Shown: positions 22,828 through 32,085 of the stretch, piece by piece
Numbering within the stretch: position 1 is the first letter of the stretch
Layout: every line of letters starts with the position of its first letter
Origin: Eikenella halliae
GTDB taxonomy: Bacteria; Pseudomonadota; Gammaproteobacteria; Burkholderiales; Neisseriaceae
Length of the DNA stretch: 64,000 nt
NCBI RefSeq assembly: GCF_001648475.1
Contig: NZ_LXSQ01000028.1
Coordinates: forward strand, 70,539-134,538
Reading direction: 5' to 3'
Position numbers and translations under genes: made by a program
The notes under the pieces: model-generated
Databases searched by the model: none
What the model saw: the letters and a program-made list of their open reading frames with translations, nothing else
What the model was told of the DNA's origin: nothing

Positions 22828-24484
22828 GAGGGTTGTTCCAGAAGTTGTAGAAGTTGAACCATTGCAGCGGCGCGCGCGCGGCGTGGGCGGCCAAAATGTC
22901 GGCGTATTGCTGCGCCATGCTTTCAATCACTTGTTTGCGCGTGGCGGCCGTCCAGCTTGGGGCTACCTGAAAACGTTTCAGGCATAAATGATAGCGGCCG
23001 CGCTCTTTTAGCACGAATACCGTATTGGTGGGCGCGCGCAGGAGGCCGGCCAAGAGCCAGGGGCCTTGCGGCAGGTGGGCGGTGTGGCCGAGGAATTGCA
23101 CGGGCACGGTTTTGTTGCCGCGCACGGGGGTGCGGTCGGCGGCGATGGCGAGCCATTCTCCGGCATCGAGTTTTTGCGAGAGCTGGAGCATTTTGGCAGC
23201 GTTGAGGTCGGCCACCTGAATCAGCTGCAAATCGCTGGCGCCGGCGGCTTTGAGGGCTCGGTTGAAATCTTCTGCGTGGGCGTTGTGCACGAGCACGTTG
23301 AGTTTGAAGCCTCGGTGGTGGGAGACGAGGGCGCGGCACACTTCGATGTTGCCCAGATGCGAGCAGATGATGATTTGGCCGCGTGTATTGTGGTTGTCTA
23401 TATCGGCATATAGGTTATCGGGGTCTTCCACCACGAGGTCGGGCACGGTAATTTTGTGCTGCCACACGGCGAATCGGTCGGCCACGGCCTCTCCGAAGGC
23501 GGCGAACTGGCGGTATACGGGGAAGCGTGCGGGCAGCGGCGCATCGGGGAAACTGGCTTTCAGGTAGCCTTGATATTGGCGCACGCTGCGGCGCTGGGCG
23601 GCGGAGGTAAGGTAGAAATAAGAAGACACCGCGGCGGCGATGATGTGCACCGGCCACAAGGGCAGGTAGCGCACCAGCCATTCGGTAATCTTGAGGAAGA
23701 GGCGGTGGCCGCGTTCGTGCTGTGCCGACCAATGCGCCCGGGCGGCCTGTGCCGCTTGAGGCCGTTTAAACAGGCGGCCGAGGCGGCGGGCGACCATGCC
23801 GCAAAACAGGCGGGCGTGCATTTTGCTGATGAGCAGGTTGTCGCGGTGCAGGTTGAAGTGCGACACGCCTCCTGCTTCGTAGCGCACGGGCGTGTTGAGC
23901 CAAACGAGGGGCACGCCCGCCCAATGCAGGCGCACCAGGATTTCGTTGTCGAAATCCATGCGCTCGCCGATGACGGCACCGCCGTATTGGATGATGGGCA
24001 GGACGGCAGCCAGCGGATAAACGCGGAAGCCGCACATGCCGTCTTTGATATCGAACGACCAAGTGTGCAGCACGTTCCAAAAATCGGTGATTTTGCGGCC
24101 GTAGAGCCGCGATTTGGGCACGTCGCCGCCGTACACCGGCCGCCCGCATACCACGGCCTGCGGCTGCGACTGCGCGGTTTCGATAAAGCGCGGGATGTCG
24201 GCGAAATTGTGCTGCGCGTCGGCATCAATCTGCAAAACGTGGCTGAAACCCTGCTGCGCCGCCAGCTTGAAGCCCCACTTCATCGCGCTGCCTTTGCCAC
24301 CGTTGGCCGGGCGGAAGGCTACCTGAACGCCCTCGCCGCGCAAGGCTTCCAAACCGGCGCGGCAGTCTTCGCCCGATCCGTCGTCCACCACCAAAACGGG
24401 CAGGCCGCAATGTCGCAGGGCGGAAACCACCTGCGGCAGCGTGCCGAGGTGGCGGTAGTGGGGGATGACGGCGATGAGCTTCAT
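22820..24484 (-). CDS. Fused family-2 glycosyltransferase and LpxL-like acyltransferase
   Basis: This 554-residue protein has two enzymes in one chain. Residues about 1-230 are a GT2 glycosyltransferase with nucleotide-binding VVDDGSGED (about 32-40) and DXD-type IDADAQH (about 87-93). Residues about 270-545 are an LpxL/HtrB-like acyltransferase with the H-x4-E motif in SHLGNIEV and one membrane segment (about 290-310). Such fusions occur in aryl polyene and related glycolipid clusters. I chose the ATG at 24484; the longer frame has no support. It probably glycosylates and acylates a membrane lipid head group, substrate unknown. Confidence 0.83.
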   Translation of the reverse strand: MKLIAVIPHYRHLGTLPQVVSALRHCGLPVLVVDDGSGEDCRAGLEALRGEGVQVAFRPANGGKGSAMKWGFKLAAQQGFSHVLQIDADAQHNFADIPRFIETAQSQPQAVVCGRPVYGGDVPKSRLYGRKITDFWNVLHTWSFDIKDGMCGFRVYPLAAVLPIIQYGGAVIGERMDFDNEILVRLHWAGVPLVWLNTPVRYEAGGVSHFNLHRDNLLISKMHARLFCGMVARRLGRLFKRPQAAQAARAHWSAQHERGHRLFLKITEWLVRYLPLWPVHIIAAAVSSYFYLTSAAQRRSVRQYQGYLKASFPDAPLPARFPVYRQFAAFGEAVADRFAVWQHKITVPDLVVEDPDNLYADIDNHNTRGQIIICSHLGNIEVCRALVSHHRGFKLNVLVHNAHAEDFNRALKAAGASDLQLIQVADLNAAKMLQLSQKLDAGEWLAIAADRTPVRGNKTVPVQFLGHTAHLPQGPWLLAGLLRAPTNTVFVLKERGRYHLCLKRFQVAPSWTAATRKQVIESMAQQYADILAAHAARAPLQWFNFYNFWNNPHG

Positions 24485-24709
24485 AATCGGGCGGCGGTGG
24501 AGGGAAAGGCGGGATTGTAGCAAAAGGAGGGAAGGGCTACCTGAAAATCGAATGGATTGTTTCGCCCCGTTGCGGCTTGCGCGTTGGCTTTGCCGAGGCA
24601 TCGTTGCTTTTTCAGGTAGCCTTTATGTATCGCGGAGGGGCTACCTGAAAACATTTACTTTAGGCGGATTGGCGGCCGATAAAAAGGCGTTGCGCCTGCA
24701 GGATGGTTT

Positions 24710-26560
24710 TCAGGTAGCCTCTGGCTGCCCGCCGTCTGTTTTGTCTTCCAGCATCTCCGCCCCTTCGCTGCCGGCTTGTTCCACCAGCTGCGCGTCGAGC
24801 CGTTTGCCGGCTTTCACGCCCATTTGGCGCAGTTTTTCCACGCGGCCGACTAGGTTGCCGCGGCCGCTGTAAAGCTGTTTGTGGGCGGCTTGGTAGCTTT
24901 CTTGCGCCTGCTGGAGGTTTTTGCCCACTTTTTCCAGGGTTTCCACGAAGCCGACGAATTTGTCGTAGAGTTTGCCGCCTTCGCTGGCAATCTGCAGGGC
25001 GTGGCGGTTTTGGTATTCGTGCCGCCAGATGTTGGCTACGGTGCGCAGGGTGGCCAGCAGCGTGCTGGGGCCGACCAGGATAATGCGTTGGTCGAAACAG
25101 GTTTGGAAGAGCTCGGGGTCTTGCTGCAGGGCGAGCAGGTAGGCGGGCTCCACGGGCACAAACATAAAGACGAAATCGAGCGATACCAGGCCTTCGATGT
25201 CGCTGTAGCGTTTGGCAGCGAGCTCTTTGATGTGCTGGTGTACGGAGGCGAGGTGGGCGGCGAGCTCGGCTTCGGCGGCTTCGGGGCTTTCGGCGCGGGT
25301 GTAGCGCACGTAGGCGGTGAGCGATACTTTGGAATCGACGATGATTTGTTTGTTGTCGGGCAGGTTGATGAGCACGTCGGGCTGGAGGTAGCGGCTTTCG
25401 CCGTCGCTGTCGGTTTGGCGGCCGCCGCTTTGCACGAAGTATTCGCGCCCTTTCACCAGGCCGGAGTTTTCCAGCACTTTTTCCAGAATCATCTCGCCCC
25501 AATTGCCCTGGCTTTTGTTGCGGCTGCCGGTGAGGGCTTGGGTGAGGGCTTGGGCGTCTTGGTGCAGCCGGGCGTTGAGCTGTTGCAGGCGTTTGAGCTC
25601 GTTTTCCAGCGTGAGCCGCTCTTTGGCTTCTTTTTCGTAGGTGTTTTGTACGAGCTGGCTGAAGCCTTGCAGTTTCTCGCTCAAGGGATGGAGCAGTTGG
25701 TCGAGCTCTTGGCGGTTTTGCTCGGAAAAACGGCGGCTTTTTTCTTCGAGGATTTGGTTGGCGAGGTTTTGGAATTGTTCGCCCAGGTTTTGGCGGGCCT
25801 GGTTGAGCAGGGCGATTTGTTCGGCGTGGGCTTGCTGCCGCTGTTCGATTTGGGTTTGCACGCGCTCGTGTTGCAGGCGGCTGGCGGCCAGCTCTTGGCG
25901 GGCGGTTTCGTAGCGCTGTTGGAGTTGCTGCTGCTGTTCGTCGGCTTCGGCCAGTTGGCTGTTGAGGTGTTGCACGGATTTTTCGGCGGTGGCGGCACGG
26001 GTTTGCCAGCTTTGGCTTGCTTCCTGTTCGGCGGCGAGCTGCTGTTTGGCGGCGGCCAGCTCTTGCTGCTGTTGCTGTTGGCGCTCGGCGGCTTCGGCCA
26101 AGCTGCGGTCGAGGTGTTGTTTGGATTGTTCGGCAGCCACGGCGCGGGTTTGCCAGCTTTGGGCTTCTTCCTGCTCGGCGGCGGATTGCTGCTTGGCGGC
26201 GGCGAGTTCGCGCAACAGCTGCTGCTGCCGTTCGGCGGCTTCGGCCAGGCGGTTGGTGAAATGTTGCACCGATTGCTCGGCGGCGGCGGCGCGGGTTTGG
26301 TAATCCTGTGCGGCTTGGCGGGCGGCGGAAAGCTGCTGCTGGCTGTCGGCCAGGCTTTGGGCGGTGTGGCCGAGTTGCTGTTCGCTTTGCTGCCAGGCCT
26401 GCTGTTGCAGGGCGAGCTGGTGTTGCAGGCGGTCGGCTTCCTGCTGGTGGCGGTGTTGCGCGGCTTGGTTGCGGGCGTTTTGCCACAGCCAAACGATGAG
26501 TGCGCAGAGTAGGGCGGCGGCAAAGCAGGCGGCAAGCAGGACGGGGAGGGTGAAGGTCAT
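24710..26560 (-). CDS. rmuC: DNA recombination protein RmuC
   Basis: The 616-residue protein has an N-terminal membrane helix (residues 5-27), a very long Gln/Ala/Glu-rich coiled coil (about 30-290), and the RmuC domain (about 300-590) with GNWGEMILEKVLENSGLVKG and VDSKVSLTAYVRY. RmuC limits recombination at inverted repeats and has a nuclease-like core. The C-terminus after about 600 has a stretch encoded partly by an uptake word (TTCAGGTAGCCT, near 24710). Confidence 0.92.
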   Translation of the reverse strand: MTFTLPVLLAACFAAALLCALIVWLWQNARNQAAQHRHQQEADRLQHQLALQQQAWQQSEQQLGHTAQSLADSQQQLSAARQAAQDYQTRAAAAEQSVQHFTNRLAEAAERQQQLLRELAAAKQQSAAEQEEAQSWQTRAVAAEQSKQHLDRSLAEAAERQQQQQQELAAAKQQLAAEQEASQSWQTRAATAEKSVQHLNSQLAEADEQQQQLQQRYETARQELAASRLQHERVQTQIEQRQQAHAEQIALLNQARQNLGEQFQNLANQILEEKSRRFSEQNRQELDQLLHPLSEKLQGFSQLVQNTYEKEAKERLTLENELKRLQQLNARLHQDAQALTQALTGSRNKSQGNWGEMILEKVLENSGLVKGREYFVQSGGRQTDSDGESRYLQPDVLINLPDNKQIIVDSKVSLTAYVRYTRAESPEAAEAELAAHLASVHQHIKELAAKRYSDIEGLVSLDFVFMFVPVEPAYLLALQQDPELFQTCFDQRIILVGPSTLLATLRTVANIWRHEYQNRHALQIASEGGKLYDKFVGFVETLEKVGKNLQQAQESYQAAHKQLYSGRGNLVGRVEKLRQMGVKAGKRLDAQLVEQAGSEGAEMLEDKTDGGQPEAT

Positions 26561-26592
26561 AAGAGGCTACCTGAAAAACGGTGTATGGGCGC

Positions 26593-26621
26593 TAAAGCAT
26601 GAGCTTCAACGACGTTTAAAA
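26593..26621. repeat. Decayed copy of a DUS-linked repeat
   Basis: AAAGCATGAGCTTCAACGAC here matches the complement of the 36-base repeat listed at 40044, 41192, 43637 and elsewhere. An uptake word lies about 30 bases away, upstream of rmuC. Confidence 0.4.
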
Positions 26622-26638
26622 GGGGAGCGGTTGGCGGT

Positions 26639-26983
26639 TTAATCCGCTATCGAAATCCGCACGATTTTATGCTCCTGCGGGTTGCCGTGCCAATAATCGC
26701 GGTATAGCGCCAGGCAGTCGGCAATATCGGCAAACAGTTTGGGCTGGCGTTGTTTGAGGTCGGCCAGGCCGCAAAAGGCGATGTGGATTTCGCGTTGCGG
26801 CAGCCAGCCCAAGTCGCGCATGCAGTCGTTGAGCGAATCGAGGCCGCCGCTGAAACAGGCGGGCAGTTCGAAGGCTTCCCGCATGCGCTGCATCAGGCTG
26901 TGCAGGGTTTTGATGCGGGATAAATCCACGCTGATGGCGAGGGCATCCGGGCGGATTAGGGTTTGGCGGATAAAGCGGCTCAT
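26639..26983 (-). CDS. Barstar-family protein
   Basis: This 114-residue protein contains the barstar core segment (FELPACFSGGLDSLNDCMRD, about 38-57), which in barstar forms the helix that blocks barnase-type ribonucleases. No ribonuclease toxin gene lies next to it, so it may be an orphan immunity protein or have a different role. It is followed by purB on the other strand. Confidence 0.75.
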   Translation of the reverse strand: MSRFIRQTLIRPDALAISVDLSRIKTLHSLMQRMREAFELPACFSGGLDSLNDCMRDLGWLPQREIHIAFCGLADLKQRQPKLFADIADCLALYRDYWHGNPQEHKIVRISIAD

Positions 26984-27129
26984 GTGTGAGGCTACCTGAA
27001 AGCATAAAGCGAAAACGTATTCTACCGCTTTAGCTGTGCAGAATGCGCCAAGCCATCGCTTTCAGGTAGCCTTCCCGCTTTTCGGGTAGAATACCGCCGT
27101 TTTGTTGGCCTTTTTTCATAGGAAACCAC

Positions 27130-28497
27130 ATGTCTGCCCTGCTTGCCCTTTCCCCGCTCGACGGCCGCTATGCCGCCGCTGTTGAAGCCCTGCGCCCCGT
27201 TTTTTCCGAATACGGCCTGATCCGCGCCCGTGTGCGCGTGGAGTTGGAATGGCTCAAATCGCTGGCTGCCGCGCCCGACATTAGCGAAGTGCCGCCTTTT
27301 TCCGCCGCCACCTTGGCCGAAATCGATGCCGTGATTGCCGGCTTTTCGCCCGAACACGCTGCCGAAGTGAAAGCCATCGAAGCCACCACCAACCACGACG
27401 TGAAAGCCGTGGAATACTGGCTCAAACAGCGCTTCGAGAGGCTACCTGAAATCCAAAAGGCAAACGAATTCATCCACTTTGCCTGCACCAGCGAAGACAT
27501 CAACAACCTCTCCCACGCCCTGATGCTGCGCGAAGCCCGCGATAGCGTGCTGCTGCCCAAGCTGGCCGAAATCGCTGCCAAGCTGCGCCAAATGGCACAC
27601 AGCCTGGCCGCCCAACCCATGATGAGCCGCACCCACGGCCAGCCCGCCACCCCCACCACCCTGGGCAAGGAAATCGCCAATGTGCTCGCCCGTTTGCAGC
27701 GCCAAACCGCCCAGCTGGAGAAACAGGAATTCTTGGGCAAAATCAACGGCGCCGTAGGCAACTACAACGCCCATCTCGCCGCCTACCCCGATCTGGATTG
27801 GGAAGCGCATTGCCGCCGCTTTGTCGAACAGTCGCTCGGGCTTACCTTCAACCCCTACACTATCCAAATCGAGCCGCACGACTACATGGCCGAGTTCTTC
27901 CAAATCCTCAGCCGCATCAACACCATCCTCATCGATTTTAACCGCGATGTGTGGGGCTACATTTCGCTCGGCTATTTCAAACAAAAAGTGAAGGCCGGCG
28001 AAGTGGGCTCCTCCACCATGCCGCACAAAGTGAACCCCATCGACTTTGAAAACTCCGAAGGCAACCTCGGCACCGCCAACGCCATCCTCGGCTTCATGGC
28101 CGAGAAACTGCCCGTATCCCGCTGGCAGCGCGACCTGACCGACAGCACTGTGCTGCGCAACATGGGCGTGGGCGCAGGCTACACCTTGCTCGGCTGGGCC
28201 GCCCACCTGCGCGGCCTGAACAAACTCGAAGCCAACCCCGCTGCCATGCAGGCCGACCTCGACGCCACCTGGGAACTCTTGGCCGAGCCCATCCAAACCG
28301 TGATGCGCCGCCACGCCGTGCCGCAGGCCTATGAGCAGCTCAAAGCCCTCACCCGCGGCCAAGACGGCATCACGCCCGCCACCCTCCAGTCCTTCATCCA
28401 CGGGCTAGACATCCCCGAAGAAGCCAAAGCGCGCCTGCTCGCGCTCACTCCCGCGCTGTATGTGGGCAAGGCGGAGGAACTGGCCAAGCGGATTTAA
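27130..28497 (+). CDS. purB: Adenylosuccinate lyase
   Basis: This 455-residue enzyme acts twice in purine synthesis, releasing fumarate from SAICAR and from adenylosuccinate. The signature loop SSTMPHKVNPIDFENSEGN (about 296-314) with the catalytic Ser is intact, as are THGQPATPTTLGKE and the N-terminal ALSPLDGRY. The length equals the E. coli enzyme (456). An uptake word within the gene encodes RLPEIQ (about 103-108). The start has AGGAAACCAC. A DUS-pair terminator follows. Confidence 0.97.
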   Translation: MSALLALSPLDGRYAAAVEALRPVFSEYGLIRARVRVELEWLKSLAAAPDISEVPPFSAATLAEIDAVIAGFSPEHAAEVKAIEATTNHDVKAVEYWLKQRFERLPEIQKANEFIHFACTSEDINNLSHALMLREARDSVLLPKLAEIAAKLRQMAHSLAAQPMMSRTHGQPATPTTLGKEIANVLARLQRQTAQLEKQEFLGKINGAVGNYNAHLAAYPDLDWEAHCRRFVEQSLGLTFNPYTIQIEPHDYMAEFFQILSRINTILIDFNRDVWGYISLGYFKQKVKAGEVGSSTMPHKVNPIDFENSEGNLGTANAILGFMAEKLPVSRWQRDLTDSTVLRNMGVGAGYTLLGWAAHLRGLNKLEANPAAMQADLDATWELLAEPIQTVMRRHAVPQAYEQLKALTRGQDGITPATLQSFIHGLDIPEEAKARLLALTPALYVGKAEELAKRI

Positions 28498-28520
28498 GGC
28501 CGCCTGCTGGCATTCAAAAA

Positions 28521-28552
28521 AAAAGGCTACCTGAAATTTCAGGTAGCCTTTT
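28521..28552. terminator. DUS-pair terminator between purB and the lipoprotein gene
   Basis: A perfect 32-base palindrome with half-site AAAAGGCTACCTGAAA, made of two inverted uptake words, with A and T runs outside. It can terminate transcription from both sides. Confidence 0.85.
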
Positions 28553-28591
28553 ATCCTTGCCGTACAGCCGATTAGGGGTTGCGAACAGGTT

Positions 28592-29071
28592 TTAATAGGC
28601 CGAAGATTGGCTCGCCGGCAGCACGCGGGTGATGCCGTTGGCGCCTTGCAGCACGCGCACGCGCTGGCCGGGGCGGAATTGGATGTCGTCTTTCTGTACC
28701 ACGGAAATCGCATCGCGCGAGCCTTCCAGCTGCACCACGATTTCATAGCCGCGTTGGCTGTCGAGCCCGCGGGTGAGCGACTGGGTGCCCAAACCGCCCA
28801 CCACCGCGCCCAAAATCGCGCTCACCGCCTCGCCGCGGCCATTGCCGAAGTTGCTGCCGCCGATGCCGCCCAGCAGCGAGCCGGCAGCGGTGATCAGCGG
28901 GTTGTCTTCGCCGCGGATTCGGGTGGGCGTTACCGACAGCACTTCGCCGTAGTAAACCCGGGCGGTGTTTTGCGCTTGGGAAGTGGTGTATTGCAGGGCG
29001 GAGCTGTTGGCGCAGCCGCCCAGCAGCAGGGCGGCGGATACGGCAGCCGCAAACAAGCGTGAAGTAGACAT
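28592..29071 (-). CDS. SlyB/Pcp-type outer-membrane lipoprotein
   Basis: The 159-residue protein has a lipoprotein signal ending LLLGGC (Cys about residue 20) and a glycine-zipper segment (AAGSLLGGIGGSNFGNGRGE, then AILGAVVGGLG) typical of the SlyB/Pcp (glycine-zipper 2TM) family. Such proteins stabilise the outer membrane. It faces purB with a shared bidirectional terminator. Confidence 0.88.
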   Translation of the reverse strand: MSTSRLFAAAVSAALLLGGCANSSALQYTTSQAQNTARVYYGEVLSVTPTRIRGEDNPLITAAGSLLGGIGGSNFGNGRGEAVSAILGAVVGGLGTQSLTRGLDSQRGYEIVVQLEGSRDAISVVQKDDIQFRPGQRVRVLQGANGITRVLPASQSSAY

Positions 29072-29176
29072 GGGATTCTCCTGAAAGGTGGTTAAACGGG
29101 CGGGATTATATAGCGGATAAGCTTATTTTTCGATACGGCGGCACATGCCCACGCTGAGATTGAGGCTACCTGAAAA

Positions 29177-29262
29177 TATAGTGAATTAAAATAAGAATGC
29201 TACAGCGTTGGCTCGCCTTGCCGTATTGCTCATACTGTCTGCGGCTCCCCGCCCAATATCGA
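29177..29262. repeat. Truncated Correia-type element
   Basis: TATAGTGAATTAAAAT begins an element whose core (CTACAGCGTTGGCTCGCC, CTGTCTGCGGCT) matches the 104-bp copies, but the other end is missing or replaced. It lies in the 290-base gap before the DUF4189-type gene. Its end also resembles the IS630 end at 63595. Confidence 0.6.
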
Positions 29263-29361
29263 TAGCCTTCCGGCTTGCTATATGTTTTCGGCCTGCTTTG
29301 CCGTATGATTTGCGCCGTATGGCATAGTTGAGCCAAATCCAGAACAAAACGGAGAGTATTT

Positions 29362-30336
29362 ATGTTTCCACAAACCGCATTCCGCAAAACCAAACGACTG
29401 CTGTCGTTTGCCACCGCCCTGCTGCTGGCAGGCTGCGCCACCACCATCCGCCCGACCGACACCCTGCGCTGGCGCGGCAAAGACATCAGCGATTTTGTTG
29501 CCGAACGCGCCCATCGCATGCCCGATATCGTGCGCCGCAACTGCGTGAAAAATAATGAAGTGCGCAACCTCTATGCCTGGCGTATTGATCTCTACGAAAT
29601 CCGTCAGGCCTATGTAGGCCAATCCGGCAATGTGCATTATTACCAAAACTACCGCCATTACAACGACTACGAATACCGCATCGTGGTAACTAAGCCAGAC
29701 GGTACCATCCTTTCAGTGCGCGATACCGCTTTTGGCAATGCCGATAAAGAATACGGCTGTGAAGAATACCGCGAAGAGCTCAAGCCGCAAAACAGACCGC
29801 AGGCCGCTGATAGGGCGAGAACCACCCGTGGCGCAGCCAATCAAGCCAACACGCCGGCCAAGCCCCGCGTGTGGCGCGCCATTGCCATGAATGAAAACAA
29901 CGCCGAAGTCATCTACCCATCCGCCGCCCACCCCACCGAAGAAGCCGCCAAAGCCGATGCGCTGCGCCAATGCCAACGCGCTTCCGGCAATCAATGCGGC
30001 GTGTGGCAGCGGTTTAGCAATATGTGTTTCGGTATGTCGGTGGGGCAGAAAAACGGCCGGCTCACCCATTTTCCTGCTGTTAGCCTAGATGCCCAGCATG
30101 CCGACTATGCCGCTATCCAAAACTGCCGCAGCAGCGGCGGCACGCAATGCGATCTGTTTAAACACAGCGTTTGCGCCCTGCCTTGCGACATCACCAAAAA
30201 CGGCTGCTATTTCGAGCAGCCGCTCCTGGGCAGCTATGGCCATTTCAACGGCCAAGTGAAGCCGGTGAGCTTGGATAAGCCGGATGGAGAGTTAGACGAA
30301 AGTATCCTGCGCATCATCATGCGCCATCCGCGCTAG
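29362..30336 (+). CDS. Lipoprotein with DUF4189-type C-terminal domain
   Basis: The 324-residue protein has a lipoprotein signal (LLLAGCATT, Cys about 27). The second half (about 175-290) carries two repeats with Cys pairs (AKADALRQCQRASGNQCGVW and YAAIQNCRSSGGTQCDLFKH) like DUF4189 proteins. The N-terminal part (about 50-150) has no recognised family. Role unknown. It is followed by a DUS-linked hairpin at 30361-30437. Confidence 0.7.
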   Translation: MFPQTAFRKTKRLLSFATALLLAGCATTIRPTDTLRWRGKDISDFVAERAHRMPDIVRRNCVKNNEVRNLYAWRIDLYEIRQAYVGQSGNVHYYQNYRHYNDYEYRIVVTKPDGTILSVRDTAFGNADKEYGCEEYREELKPQNRPQAADRARTTRGAANQANTPAKPRVWRAIAMNENNAEVIYPSAAHPTEEAAKADALRQCQRASGNQCGVWQRFSNMCFGMSVGQKNGRLTHFPAVSLDAQHADYAAIQNCRSSGGTQCDLFKHSVCALPCDITKNGCYFEQPLLGSYGHFNGQVKPVSLDKPDGELDESILRIIMRHPR

Positions 30337-30360
30337 GGCGTGTGGCAGAAGATACGAAAA

Positions 30361-30437
30361 GGCTACCTGAAAGCATAAGCTTCAACGCAGTTCAAACGAG
30401 CTCTGCGCGTTGCTGCGAAGCTGAAATTTCAGGTAGC
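30361..30437. repeat. DUS-linked repeat and hairpin
   Basis: Inverted uptake words (GGCTACCTGAAA and TTTCAGGTAGC) bracket a copy, in reverse, of the 36-base repeat found at 40044 and 43637. A run of T follows, so it may terminate the lipoprotein transcript. Confidence 0.6.
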
Positions 30438-30510
30438 TTTTTTATGGCCGGAAGCAAATGGGCTGAACCGAGCGATTTGAGTAGGAGAGTGCCGGATTGG
30501 CCGTGCCGGG

Positions 30511-31227
30511 CTACGGTTGCTCATCCAACATTTGTCGCAAAGCGGCAAACAGGTTGGTGCCGTTGGCAAATTGATAGAAATCGGGGCGGCCGGCCAGGAA
30601 ACGGCGCAGTTCGCCGTATCGTTGCAGGTGGAACAAGACCAGCGCATAGAGTTCGTTTTCCATACCGCTTCCTAACGGGCGGCTCTGCATGAAACGACAG
30701 AAGCCCTCTAAGTCGGACACTTGCTGCGTAAAGCGGGCAATGTCGGCTTCTATTTGCCCGACAGTCTGCCGTACCCAATCCAGCATTTGCTCAAGGGTAA
30801 AGTGGGCGAAGTCGGGTTCTTGTATGCACCACTCGTCTTGTATCCCTATCAAACCCAGTGATGGTTCACCATTGAGCCGGCTGCTGAAGCTTTTTATCAT
30901 CTCTTCTTTGCCGAACAGTTTGAAAAACAATGAATCCAGATAGTCCGGTTTGGCTTCTATGCGGATGGATACACGCTCACTGATGGGTTTGCCGTCAAAC
31001 ACGGCCACCAAATAAGCCTGGACAACGCTGAAAATGTAGCCGTCTTTAACCCAATAAATAAAACCGCCGGAGGCCGTCTGAAAGCCGCGTGTTTTGAGTT
31101 CGGCTTTGAATAATTGTTCCAGCCATTGGCGTTTTACGCTGTCGCGGAATTTTTCGCGCCCGCGTTCGGCTTGCACTTTGTCCCAAGCTTTGAGTAGAGG
31201 GGCGGGGAGGCGGTTAATATCCAGCAT
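30511..31227 (-). CDS. Hypothetical protein (238 aa)
   Basis: The protein begins MLDINRLPAPLLKAWDKVQA and is a mixed alpha/beta soluble protein with a long helix near the C-terminus (LEQMLDWVRQTVGQIEADIA). I recognise no family. I chose the ATG at 31227, nine bases after GGGGA, instead of a TTG seven codons earlier. It and the next gene form a small island of orphan genes without housekeeping role. Confidence 0.65.
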   Translation of the reverse strand: MLDINRLPAPLLKAWDKVQAERGREKFRDSVKRQWLEQLFKAELKTRGFQTASGGFIYWVKDGYIFSVVQAYLVAVFDGKPISERVSIRIEAKPDYLDSLFFKLFGKEEMIKSFSSRLNGEPSLGLIGIQDEWCIQEPDFAHFTLEQMLDWVRQTVGQIEADIARFTQQVSDLEGFCRFMQSRPLGSGMENELYALVLFHLQRYGELRRFLAGRPDFYQFANGTNLFAALRQMLDEQP

Positions 31228-31449
31228 AATTTTCGTATCCCCATTCAAAATATTTTAATAATTCGGAAACACTTATCTTATCCATTTAATTATCCTGCGT
31301 CCAAATGAACATTGCTTATTAATTAAGCGTAATGTGTGTAGGGGAGTCATGTGCACTTATGCTTATTCCATGTGGCTTTTCCAGACGGCCTTAATGCGGG
31401 ATATCGGGCTAAAGAATCTAACCTGTATTTGCTTGCTATTTAATCTAAT
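31228..31449. other. AT-rich gene-free stretch
   Basis: This gap is much more AT-rich than its surroundings and holds no gene, uptake word or hairpin that I can see. Confidence 0.4.
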
Positions 31450-31854
31450 TCAGATATGTATGGAATGCCATTTTCCATCATAACTATCAAATTCTTTTAC
31501 ATTATCCAATTTCCAGAGACCTGCCTGTTTTTTGAATTTATAAAGTCTTTGTGCTTCCATTCCAGCGTAAAGTACATCACTCTTTACAGTTATAGAGCTA
31601 CCTTTTTCTTCTATTTCAATGATTTTCTCGTTATTTGGGTTGAATGTTGGGGGATAGTTAACAGTCATGCATTCTAACTTTCCCATTTTTCTTGGTTTAT
31701 CTGTTAGGTATTTATCGTATATTTCCTTTAGTGTTTGTTTCAATATCTCATCAGGAATATCTGTGCCTGCATCAATATGCTTATTAGCATTGTCTTCCCA
31801 TTTATACATTTCCATCAGAAAACTATTTAATATAGTTTCGATATTTTCATTCAT
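31450..31854 (-). CDS. NTF2-fold immunity-like protein
   Basis: This 134-residue protein is AT-rich and unlike its neighbours in base composition, which suggests transfer. Its end (AGLWKLDNVKEFDSYDGKWH) resembles NTF2-fold immunity proteins that protect against polymorphic toxins. No toxin is in view. The ATG at 31854 is chosen over the longer frame, which runs into a repeat. Confidence 0.5.
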   Translation of the reverse strand: MNENIETILNSFLMEMYKWEDNANKHIDAGTDIPDEILKQTLKEIYDKYLTDKPRKMGKLECMTVNYPPTFNPNNEKIIEIEEKGSSITVKSDVLYAGMEAQRLYKFKKQAGLWKLDNVKEFDSYDGKWHSIHI

Positions 31855-31986
31855 AACACAATCCTTTTTGGTTATTAAGCTTCCTACATAAAATACTTCA
31901 TGCACAATATCAGTAGGTTGTATCCTACTATTAGCAAGCAGAGCGTAGGCAGAGCGGTCGAAGGGAATGAAACTTGTGCCCACGCG

Positions 31987-32022
31987 CTTTTCAACTTCGT
32001 TGAAGCTGCGCTTTCAGGTAGC
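31987..32022. repeat. DUS-linked 36-base repeat, variant copy
   Basis: CTTTTCAACTTCGTTGAAGC followed by TGCGCTTTCAGGTAGC. It lies between the immunity-like gene and trpB, next to two uptake words of the AGGCTGCCTGAA dialect (about 32038-32072), an inverted pair that probably ends trpB. Confidence 0.55.
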
Positions 32023-32085
32023 TTGAAAGGGAAAAAGGCTGCCTGAAAAGCCGTTTCCAACCTTTCAGGCAGCCGCACATGCGCC

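Noticed and set aside
28521..28552. Perfect palindromes as possible protein-binding operators
   Set aside because: They are inverted uptake words placed after genes with flanking T-runs, so terminators explain them better.
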